The position numbers and the translations under genes were made by a program. The notes beneath the pieces were generated by a model. That model was not told where the DNA came from, did not search any database, and saw nothing but the letters and a program-made list of their open reading frames with translations. A stretch of 64,000 bases of DNA from Natronococcus roseus. Lineage in GTDB: Archaea; Halobacteriota; Halobacteria; Halobacteriales; Natrialbaceae. Shown here in pieces: positions 57,428 to 64,000 of this stretch. Where the stretch lies: positions 17,712-81,711 of the forward strand of contig NZ_JBHLJR010000010.1 in NCBI RefSeq assembly GCF_043677095.1. The letters run 5' to 3'. Numbering within the stretch: the stretch's first letter is position 1; each line of letters opens with the position of its first letter.

Positions 57428-57769
57428 CTACGCTTCCCGAAGCTCGTCCACGTCCACGTCCCACCCTTCGACGTGACCGCACACCTCAACAAACAACGGC
57501 CACTCCTCTTCACTCAACTCCTCAACTACCCCAAGTTCACCCTCATCAATCCTCTCAATCAAAACAACATACATCGACTGGAACTGAGGCAGCGGTCTCG
57601 TACCACCCAGACCCATTTCCCCCATAGAGCCTCCATAACTAATCCCCACCTTCCGCCCGAACGGAGCATCAATAAACTCCAGACTAACCACCCCATCACG
57701 CAAATCCTCAGCAAACACCCGCAACACTTCAATATCACGCTCATTCTCCTGTTCCGAATCATCACTCAT
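57428..57769 (-). CDS. Island protein, small acidic paralogue 2
   Basis: 113 residues from ATG 57769, preceded by a strong Shine-Dalgarno GGAGGTGG at 57776-57783. That is unusual here, where most genes are nearly leaderless, and it decides the start. SLEFIDAPFGRKVGISYGGS matches the motif of paralogue 1, and the C-terminal ELSEEEWPLFVEVCGHVEGW is an acidic helix. Gap to paralogue 1 is 8 nt. Confidence 0.65.
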   Translation of the reverse strand: MSDDSEQENERDIEVLRVFAEDLRDGVVSLEFIDAPFGRKVGISYGGSMGEMGLGGTRPLPQFQSMYVVLIERIDEGELGVVEELSEEEWPLFVEVCGHVEGWDVDVDELREA

Positions 57770-57829
57770 CGCCAACCACCTCCACACGCTCAACCAACAC
57801 AGACTCCGCCTGATCCGTTTCTGGATCAA

Positions 57830-58099
57830 TCACAGCTGAAACGTCACCCCACTCCCATTCACTTCTCTGGCGATCAGATTAGGCGGCATAACATCACCAG
57901 GGTATTCATCCCACTCCCCATCCTCGATCTCCGTCACGACAAACAATTCACCGTCAGTCTCGCTCCTCTTGGCAGAAATCGGTACTATCTCGACATCATC
58001 AACATAGGCCCGCCACGACGATCCCCGCTCGTCAATCACCTTAGTCACACTACCCTCAGCGCCTCGAAGCCGTTCAACATCATTCTTTCTCGACGTCAT
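57830..58099 (-). CDS. Island protein of unknown function
   Basis: 89 residues: NDVERLRGAEGSVTKVIDER, then a beta-rich segment (AYVDDVEIVPISAKRSETDG, ELFVVTEIEDGEWDEYPGDV). It lies upstream of the two paralogues on the same strand, 60 nt before the second, so the three may form one operon. Low GC compared with the chromosome. No family recognised. Confidence 0.6.
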   Translation of the reverse strand: MTSRKNDVERLRGAEGSVTKVIDERGSSWRAYVDDVEIVPISAKRSETDGELFVVTEIEDGEWDEYPGDVMPPNLIAREVNGSGVTFQL

Positions 58100-58163
58100 A
58101 CTCTGTTCTGTGACATTATTTACTTAAAAATGTTCACCCCGCCCCTCTGCTAAAATGGTTTCG

Positions 58164-58910
58164 TCAGGCGAAAGCATCCACATTTCCAAGGCGGCATGCA
58201 CTAGCATACGGCTGCAACTTCTCCACGCTAATCTCGTGATCCCTGTATAGTCTTGCAATCACAGGACGAACGTCCTCCTCAGCATATGCACCATCCTCCT
58301 CAATGCGCTTGTCCATCCACGCCAACGCTGCTGATTCGTCAACAAACGTTGCTTCTAACTGCTCATCTTTTACATATACTCCACCCATTCCTTCCAATAC
58401 CTCATCGACATACGTCTGCCGCTTATACGGGGATCCGACACCGACGAACTCCTCCGCTACGGTCATCACCTTCTCGCGTGTAATTGCGTTATTTTCGTAG
58501 CGGACGACAGCAGCGATCAGCTCTTGCTTCACTTCCACATCACTTGGAATGGCTCCTTTCGGCACGTCGCCGCGATTGATTTCTGGATCCTCGTCGATCC
58601 GTGGAAGTGTTTCCAAAGCAGCACGGCTTAGACGAGTGCCGCCATCCGGACTGTAATCTTGCAAAGTCGAGACAGAGGAGGTGGCCGTTACATTGTCGGT
58701 TTCAACGCCTCCGTCCGCGGTGACCGTTTTGGATTGGTTAGTCTCTATGTCGTTACTGGTGACTATTTCGTGGATATCGTCAAGTCGAGCATCTTGATCT
58801 CGCTGAGCAATGTAGTCGGTCATTAGTCGTTCAAGGGCCTTCTTGGGGTCTTCACCTCGGTTCTCGGCCTCAGATTTGAATCTGTCTTTGATGATTTGTG
58901 GAACTTCCAT
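58164..58910 (-). CDS. Island protein with RHH-like N-terminus
   Basis: 248 residues. The first ~35 (EVPQIIKDRFKSEAENRGED, then PKKALERLMTDYIAQ) resemble a ribbon-helix-helix-type DNA-binding or dimerisation helix pair, followed by a Ser/Thr/Asp-rich linker and a helical C-terminal half (ELIAAVVRYENNAITREKVM, ALAWMDKRIEEDGAYAEEDV). A plasmid or provirus partition/regulatory role would fit, but this is inference. No known family. Confidence 0.6.
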   Translation of the reverse strand: MEVPQIIKDRFKSEAENRGEDPKKALERLMTDYIAQRDQDARLDDIHEIVTSNDIETNQSKTVTADGGVETDNVTATSSVSTLQDYSPDGGTRLSRAALETLPRIDEDPEINRGDVPKGAIPSDVEVKQELIAAVVRYENNAITREKVMTVAEEFVGVGSPYKRQTYVDEVLEGMGGVYVKDEQLEATFVDESAALAWMDKRIEEDGAYAEEDVRPVIARLYRDHEISVEKLQPYASACRLGNVDAFA

Positions 58911-59589
58911 CCTTACATAATAATCTATAGTTTTGGGGACATTTACGACTTTCTTCCCTTAAGTATCTAGTAGAATTATTTAAAAGTTATTTTTTCATAC
59001 TCCGTCAGGACTCAGACGGATAGTGAGAGGAATTTCGTCTGCACAACGCTGCTCATAGAGTTAACGTGAGTGTCGATAGATGCCGTTAGAGGAAATGAAA
59101 AGTCTTCGAAACCATAGATTTAATTAAGTTTCTTGTTCCCGAAGTAGCATAGTCTTTTCAAGCATACTGCTAGAGGAAAATGTTTATTAATCTAACACTC
59201 TTACACTACACCGAGGGTACTGATACAGTCCAAGGTGATCTACGATCACCGATGGACAGCGGTTGTTTCCGCGGTCTGCACCTGCTGATTCTCCGTTATC
59301 TTCCGTTTTCGGCCCTAATTTGTCCTCGTGGTTTGAAGTGAGTGTAGTAGCAGATACACCTATACTGTGAAAAAATTATTTTGAAATAAATACCTATGCT
59401 ATTTAAATGGGAACGTATGGAACATTCGAGCATTTAATGTTCTTTACGGGGCGACGGATTCTATCTCTCTTTGCGTCTCGATTTCCATCGAAGATACGTG
59501 CGAGTGGCAGCATTGTGTGCCGGCATTTATTTGAAGTGACCTATTGGGCTCACAGCGGCGATTGGGGTATCACCACGTAGAAAATCAGC
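58911..59589. other. AT-rich noncoding stretch of the island
   Basis: About 680 nt with no coding frame of note. It holds a hairpin at 59228-59257 and T-rich or A-rich runs (AAATTATTTTGAAATAAATA). It separates two genes on the same strand and could hold regulatory or replication sequences. Confidence 0.4.
59228..59257. repeat. Hairpin in the AT-rich stretch
   Basis: GTCCA / TGGAC and GGTGATC / GATCACC form a 12-bp stem with small bulges around TAC. It could be a transcription terminator, an origin element or a protein-binding palindrome. Confidence 0.5.
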
Positions 59590-60276
59590 TCAATCTCGGC
59601 GGTTGATGCGAGCGTTATCATACACGTACTCAACCGCAGGGCGTACGTGGTTTTGAAGTGTGTCTTTGATGTTTTTCATCGTCTGCTCCACAAGGTTGAC
59701 CCGTTCTTCTAGCTTTTCAATACGGTTCTCGAACCCGTTTAGCGCCGAGTGCTGATCGTCTAGTTTCGTACTCACCTCGTTTTCGAGGGTATCAGCAGTG
59801 CTTTTCGCGGTATCGGCTTTTTCTACCGCTCGGTTGACGCGCTTTTCGATGATATCAATACGGCCGTGGATTTCACTGATTTCGCCCGCTGTGCCCATTC
59901 GTTGTTCAAGATAGTCGACATCATCCAGCAATTCATCTATCTTTGAGACTGCTTCCTCAAGCGATTCGACTGCTTCTTCACGTACGTGGATGTTCTCGTT
60001 AATGACCTCTCCGTAGCTGGTTAGTGAAGCGACTCGTGAGTCTGCGAGGACACCATCGTTTTCGACGTACTCTGTCTCGATCACACCCTGTTCTTCGAGG
60101 CTGTCGAAGACGCGGGATATCTGTTTGTTGTGCTGGATAGTTTCGTCGTAGTCTGCTGCTCGGTGTTTCACCTCACCAGTCTTCAGAGAGTTATCTGCTT
60201 CGCTAAGGGTGGTGATCACTATCTTCTCGCGGCGTTCCAATTCGGTTTTGTCATGTGTTGGGTCTGTACTCATCAC
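59590..60276 (-). CDS. Winged-helix coiled-coil protein
   Basis: 228 residues. Residues ~12-80 are a winged helix (ITTLSEADNSLKTGEVKHRA, FDSLEEQGVIETEYVENDG), and ~85-205 are long heptad coiled coils (SLEEAVSKIDELLDDVDYLE, RVNRAVEKADTAKSTADTLE, FENRIEKLEERVNLVEQTMK). Archaeal viral and plasmid proteins of this design bind DNA and oligomerise, sometimes in partition. ATG 60276 or 60273. Confidence 0.75.
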   Translation of the reverse strand: MMSTDPTHDKTELERREKIVITTLSEADNSLKTGEVKHRAADYDETIQHNKQISRVFDSLEEQGVIETEYVENDGVLADSRVASLTSYGEVINENIHVREEAVESLEEAVSKIDELLDDVDYLEQRMGTAGEISEIHGRIDIIEKRVNRAVEKADTAKSTADTLENEVSTKLDDQHSALNGFENRIEKLEERVNLVEQTMKNIKDTLQNHVRPAVEYVYDNARINRRD

Positions 60277-60422
60277 GTTTATTTATTCGGCCTCTGATAG
60301 TTTATCCTCGACGCGACCGCAGGACGTGTTCCGTGACAATTCCTCGACGACCAGCTGATCGTCAATTATAGAGGTGTTCCTCGCCGGGCAAGACTGGATT
60401 CTCGAGATCCCTCGAGCGGGTT

Positions 60423-60767
60423 TCAAAACTGCTTTTCGAGGGAACCGGGTTCCTCAATGCCCCTTCTCCATAGTGGGTTCTCGATGTAATTCGAAATGAG
60501 GGGTGCCCATCTTTTTCGAGATCTCGAGCGACCTGCAAAGGAGAAGGGACACCACCACCGCTGCTCTAAATCACTCGAATTCCAGCACTGGGTGAGTGAG
60601 GCGTGTATTTCTTCGCCAGTAGCGTCTGTAATTGCGACTGTCGCTCGCTCGGTGCGGATGATGACCTGCGTTTCTTCGCCGTCCTCGTCTCTGATGTGGA
60701 TGAGGCAGTGATCGGCTGGGCTGTCGCGTGTTACGTCTTCGATGTTTAGTCGGGTATGGTCACGCAC
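60423..60767 (-). CDS. Small island protein, C-terminus doubtful
   Basis: 114 residues. The first ~55 (DSPADHCLIHIRDEDGEETQ, VIIRTERATVAITDATGEEI) read like a small conserved beta-rich halophilic domain; the rest (WWCPFSFAGRSRSRKRWAPL) looks like readthrough of a frameshifted end. Possibly a truncated gene. Confidence 0.4.
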   Translation of the reverse strand: MRDHTRLNIEDVTRDSPADHCLIHIRDEDGEETQVIIRTERATVAITDATGEEIHASLTQCWNSSDLEQRWWCPFSFAGRSRSRKRWAPLISNYIENPLWRRGIEEPGSLEKQF

Positions 60768-61122
60768 TACGCATGCCAGTAGGGTCGGATAAATGCTTGC
60801 TCGAGAGGGCTGCTATCCCGCTTGAATAGATAGCAGCACGGTTTCTTTATTCGGATTTTGTATGAAGTTTCGCGTTACGTACACATCCGATAAATAATGC
60901 TGCAACAATCGACTCCTGCGATGTTTGTCAAAAGAAGCCTGTTAATTATAGAGGCTGCATGCAGCGGCCGATAGAAACAGCACCTAATTCCCTAAATCCA
61001 GAGTTCGGAGATACAGACAATCAAGAAGGCAAAGATTCACGCAACCAAGGCTGACTCACTGACTACTGACACGGCAGGACAGTCCCGAGTGATTGAAGAT
61101 GGTACATGGAAAATTGTAGATA
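60768..61122. other. Noncoding gap before the nuclease-like gene
   Basis: No gene is seen. An AT-rich segment (TTTCTTTATTCGGATTTTGT) and the CTGCATGCAGC palindrome around 60955-60967 are the only notable details. It separates divergent genes, so promoters are expected. Confidence 0.35.
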
Positions 61123-62502
61123 ATGACTCATATTCTGAGTAAAGGCTCTCACCTCCCATTTGCAGATACCAATGCGGATTGGGACGAAGAAGAGAACTTA
61201 ATTGACCACAAGATTGCTTTCTACAACCTGCAGGATCTCTGGGAACGAAACCAAGAGTTCATCCACCCCTACTTCAACTTTGATAACAGCCTCCAGATAC
61301 CTACCAAACAGGATGTCATCGATTTCTTAGCCGGCGACAACCACATGGTGGTCAGGCTGCCCCAAGAACCAACCATACATCTTGAAGGAGAAAACCGGGA
61401 TGGCGAAGAAGAGTGGTACGAGTTTGACCCGTTCTGCTGGCTTCCAGTGAAAGTAGAACTAAATGGTGAAAAGGAGGGAACAATTGTAGAACCAAGTGAT
61501 AATTGGAGATGGTACTTTGGAAACGAATTCCACTGGGACTACACAGTATCAGTATACTCAAGAATACGTAACACCGGGAAAGGATACCACGACCCCCGCC
61601 CACCAGAAAATAGAGAAGCCAGATCTATGCAACTCCCTCCCTCAGGCGCTTACTTTCCATCACCTCCACTCACAGTTCTCGCCGTTAATAACGTGGAACA
61701 GAAAATCGCAGCTAGAGCAGCGTTCCGGAACGATGACTTCACTACCGAGGGTCAAATCTATTTGATTCCTTCATCATCTTCGACGACCTACGAGGACTTC
61801 GTACGAGGAGTCCTGAACCATGAGTTCGATATAGAAGTGGAAGCCAAACGAAGTTGGATCGATAGCTACCCTGTCCCCGGGGGACAAGATCTCCATCAGG
61901 ATCTTTCCAGTATTGAAACCAAACTAAAGCTAATCGAAGAAAGCCTGGAAGACGGTCGATACTACCGGCAGATGCTGAACAAAAACGACAACAAACTCGA
62001 GAATCCAGTGAGAGACGCCTTCCGACACTTCGGATTCACCGTAGACGGCGAAAAGCCGAGCAAGAGAGATGGAGCAATACAGCTCAACGATCGAACCATC
62101 ATAATAGAAATTACAGGAACAGCCACCGGCGTTGATGAAGGAAAAATTGGCCGCCTGGAAAGTCATGTAAGAGACGCTAAGAAAGAAGGCTATGGACGCA
62201 ACCACACTGGATTACTTATCGTCAACCAATTCAAGGAGAGAGACCCGGAAGACAGACCACTCAACGTCAAAAACTTTGAAGAAGAACTAGAACATCATGG
62301 TTATAAGCTCCTCCCAACTGTCGACCTGTATCAAATGCTATGCGCCTATGAAGCCGGCGAACTTCCTAAACAGGATATCGCTGATCTACTACTCAACGAG
62401 GATCAAACCGTTATACAGTACAGCTACACCCGCGAAGAATCAGAGCCTGATGTGGAACAAAGAGTAAGTACAATTATTGACCGACTCAACGATCTATTCT
62501 AA
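61123..62502 (+). CDS. Large island protein with a restriction-endonuclease-like C-domain
   Basis: 459 residues, low GC, of unknown family. The C-terminal ~160 begin VRDAFRHFGFTVDGEKPSKR and have DGAIQLNDRTIIIEITGTAT, a D...E-x-T pattern like the core strands of a PD-(D/E)xK fold with a Thr instead of Lys, then YGRNHTGLLIVNQFK and YKLLPTVDLYQML. The N-terminal ~250 (LPFADTNADWDEEENLIDHK; DNWRWYFGNEFHWDYTVSVY) has no match I know. It may be a defence nuclease or effector. The MITE insertion kept its stop codon. Confidence 0.75.
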   Translation: MTHILSKGSHLPFADTNADWDEEENLIDHKIAFYNLQDLWERNQEFIHPYFNFDNSLQIPTKQDVIDFLAGDNHMVVRLPQEPTIHLEGENRDGEEEWYEFDPFCWLPVKVELNGEKEGTIVEPSDNWRWYFGNEFHWDYTVSVYSRIRNTGKGYHDPRPPENREARSMQLPPSGAYFPSPPLTVLAVNNVEQKIAARAAFRNDDFTTEGQIYLIPSSSSTTYEDFVRGVLNHEFDIEVEAKRSWIDSYPVPGGQDLHQDLSSIETKLKLIEESLEDGRYYRQMLNKNDNKLENPVRDAFRHFGFTVDGEKPSKRDGAIQLNDRTIIIEITGTATGVDEGKIGRLESHVRDAKKEGYGRNHTGLLIVNQFKERDPEDRPLNVKNFEEELEHHGYKLLPTVDLYQMLCAYEAGELPKQDIADLLLNEDQTVIQYSYTREESEPDVEQRVSTIIDRLNDLF

Positions 62503-62505
62503 TTA

Positions 62506-62630
62506 GGCTCTGTTGAAACCTTCTTCACGTCTTGCGATTTGCTAAGGAACTAGTTTTCAGTCGGATCCGCGAAACCCGGTGGAAAGAGTAGCTCTTCTCA
62601 ATGTCCTCTCTGAAGGATTTCAACGGAGCC
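62506..62630. mobile_element. MITE with IS6-like ends
   Basis: A 125-bp element whose ends are imperfect inverted repeats (GGCTCTGTTGAAACCTTC and, reversed, GGCTCCGTTGAAATCCTTC), like the termini of IS6-family elements of haloarchaea. It is flanked by a perfect 8-bp duplication TCTAATTA (62498-62505, 62631-62638), the size IS6 makes. No transposase is inside, so it would need one in trans. The stop codon TAA of the preceding gene lies in the left duplication. Confidence 0.85.
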
Positions 62631-62903
62631 TCTAATTATTAAGAAGTGAAATACAATTTATTGTCACACGCTTATTTAATCGTTTGAGTATTTCAGTAGA
62701 AGCATTAAGAAAACAGGCTTGATCTAGTTTACCAGAACTGTGTGAGACATGCGCTGTGTATTCAGCACGGCTCTGCAAACACACATATTAGCTAATAAAT
62801 ATGATCGCGCTAGATTCGAATCTGTAGGTAACGAATCGACCACTTCACTTCACTGATCAGGGCGAATAAAGAAAACGCCTTCCCAATTACTGTTAGGTTT
62901 AAA

Positions 62904-63146
62904 ATGCGAAAGCGAGGCCAGGAGTGGCGTCTGCTTCCAACGGAGCACCCCCAGGATGACCTGCTCCTCGTAATAGTGTTAGCACGATACTCGTACGACT
63001 TCGAACAAGCTGAACCTGGGAACGCGTCGCGGGCTTGGCAGCTCACTGAGGAACTCGCTGAACTGCACGGTCTAAACCCCGCGGACGCAGTCACCAGCTC
63101 AAGTCGAAATAACGGGGTCTACTCGTGCGGGACGAGATCGAAGTGA
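62904..63146 (+). CDS. Possible small island protein
   Basis: 80 residues; RLLPTEHPQDDLLLVIVLAR and NASRAWQLTEELAELHGLNP look like a real helical protein, but the tail (SSSRNNGVYSCGTRSK) is uneven and runs into the end of the next gene on the other strand. Unknown function. Confidence 0.4.
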   Translation: MRKRGQEWRLLPTEHPQDDLLLVIVLARYSYDFEQAEPGNASRAWQLTEELAELHGLNPADAVTSSSRNNGVYSCGTRSK

Positions 63147-63370
63147 CGAAAGTCGATTGGCAGTGGGTTCTCCTCGTTAAGAGGTTTGACACGGTACCAG
63201 TACTGATCAAACTCTCGACCGGTCTCCTCATCCAAATTGTCCTCAAATCGGTCTACGACAACACACGGTGTGCCGTGGAAGCGGTGATCAGGATCGCTTG
63301 CACCAACATACACTCGAACGCGTTCTCCTTTAGAGTAAGGCGAGTCGGCAGGTTGAGGTATATCTTCCAT
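63119..63370 (-). CDS. Small haloarchaeal protein with beta-barrel-like fold
   Basis: 83 residues: SPYSKGERVRVYVGASDPDH, FHGTPCVVVDRFEDNLDEET and LPIDFRHFDLVPHE. It has the pattern of a KOW/SH3-like small barrel, and similar proteins occur often in haloarchaeal genomes and elements. Function unknown; recognised by pattern only. Confidence 0.65.
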   Translation of the reverse strand: MEDIPQPADSPYSKGERVRVYVGASDPDHRFHGTPCVVVDRFEDNLDEETGREFDQYWYRVKPLNEENPLPIDFRHFDLVPHE

Positions 63371-63466
63371 TTCGACTGGTGAATGTCTAAGAGGTATTCA
63401 TTTGAAAGGGTTAGGTAATATCTGAGTCGTGGTGGAGTTGATGGAGAAGTGAAGCGTGTCTTAGAA

Positions 63467-63937
63467 CTATTTCCATAGGGTTATTTTCGCCGCTATTTCG
63501 GTGAACCAACCGCTACGTAGATCTGTGAACCTAACGCAGTATCTTCTGTTAGATATCAGTGATGTTGGCGAAGCCCTGCTATATTCAACCGTGAGTTCCG
63601 ACCACATCGTCTGTGCGATCGCTGTTTCGAACTCTGCTGATTCCCGTATGCCGATGAAGATCCGTGTCCTATCAATCAATACAAGTTCAACGGTACGGTT
63701 ACCGCGGAGATGACACACCGTATCGCTACCAGAATACCGGCCAGCCCTCAGTGCCACCATCAGAGGTCGTTGCCAAGTAGGTTGCAACCCGTTCGTCATC
63801 AACCCCATAGAACGAAATATAGCGAAACGACCGCTGAAACAGGCCGGGACGTACAATTTCACCAGTCTACTGATAGAGTTATTGTGCCTGGGAGGGTGGG
63901 GAGAATACCCTTCCACGGGTATGATCTCTATGACCAA
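63467..63937 (-). CDS. Uncertain frame, possible regulator remnant
   Basis: 156 residues in an AT-rich setting. The part HLRGNRTVELVLIDRTRIFI resembles a domain strand of archaeal regulators, but no HTH is visible and the N-terminus lies across the integrase start. It may be a remnant or chance frame. Confidence 0.25.
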   Translation of the reverse strand: MVIEIIPVEGYSPHPPRHNNSISRLVKLYVPACFSGRFAIFRSMGLMTNGLQPTWQRPLMVALRAGRYSGSDTVCHLRGNRTVELVLIDRTRIFIGIRESAEFETAIAQTMWSELTVEYSRASPTSLISNRRYCVRFTDLRSGWFTEIAAKITLWK

Positions 63938-64000
63938 ACTGGAGCCAATTCATCCGGCAGAAGCGTTCGAGATCTACCTTGATGAACGACGTGCCGAAGT
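63930..64000 (+). CDS. N-terminus of a tyrosine recombinase (partial)
   Basis: ATG 63930 (with ATG 63921 in frame) opens MTKLEPIHPAEAFEIYLDER, the typical start of haloarchaeal XerC/phage-type integrases (L-x-P-x-x-P-x-x-A-x-x-x-Y-L-x-x-R). The SAM-like core-binding domain should follow past the window end. With the AT-rich genes on the left it suggests an integrated plasmid or provirus. Confidence 0.65.
   Translation, partial: MTKLEPIHPAEAFEIYLDERRAE

Noticed and set aside
57473..58153. 226-codon plus-strand frame over the island paralogues
   Set aside because: Rich in Pro/His/Thr/Ile with no fold pattern; the minus-strand genes have a ribosome binding site and motif conservation between them.

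Overview
The window is chromosomal DNA of a haloarchaeon, most likely a member of the Natrialbales. The signs are a GC-rich backbone full of CTCGAG, very acidic proteins, archaeal genes (TFE, Trm56, bacterio-opsin-activator-type regulators, archaeal type IV pilus ATPase), and TATA boxes about 26 nt before start codons with almost no leader. The last ~7 kb is clearly more AT-rich and looks acquired.

Layout. 0-5 kb: an HD-domain protein, a peroxiredoxin, a TatA-type Tat translocase subunit, tRNA-Arg(CCT) with a nearby repeat of its 3' end, a collapsed acyl-CoA dehydrogenase pseudogene and an SDR. 4.3-11.2 kb: a type IV pilus/secretion operon made of an ATPase, a double TadC-like membrane protein and five small proteins with pilin-like hydrophobic N-termini. 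11.2-15.6 kb: a lipoprotein, a DUF2110-like protein, tfe, trm56 and a UspA. 15.6-24.9 kb: an acetate-use block with a solute:sodium symporter, its DUF4212 partner, two acetyl-CoA synthetases, a large sensor-regulator between them and UspA proteins.

25.4-31.3 kb: a phenylacetate catabolic cluster with a MaoC hydratase, an HTH regulator, PaaA, PaaB, PaaC, PaaD split into two polypeptides, the PaaK ligase and a PaaI thioesterase. Ligase, epoxidase and thioesterase together fit entry of phenylacetate into the phenylacetyl-CoA pathway. 31.3-44.5 kb: a second catabolic region (LLM oxidoreductase, M24-like protein, copper amine oxidase, epimerase, ThDP enzyme, EthD proteins, VOC, HD, IclR, Gfo/Idh, UspA) whose substrate cannot be read from the sequence. 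It contains a 274-nt element that folds on paper into a gapless four-armed cloverleaf (32393-32666).

44.5-49.2 kb: four consecutive, extremely acidic proteins, two with matching glycine-zipper segments and two sharing a linker motif, next to a beta-propeller protein. This is the best candidate here for an undescribed system. 49.4-56.5 kb: glycosyltransferase, CbiA of cobalamin synthesis, small proteins, NCS2 permease, alpha/beta hydrolase, MaoC protein and a Tat lipoprotein.

56.6-64.0 kb: an AT-rich island of unfamiliar genes, including tandem small paralogues, a coiled-coil winged-helix protein and a nuclease-like protein. It carries a 125-bp MITE with IS6-like ends and a perfect 8-bp target duplication, and ends with the start of a tyrosine recombinase gene that runs off the window, so the region is probably an integrated element.
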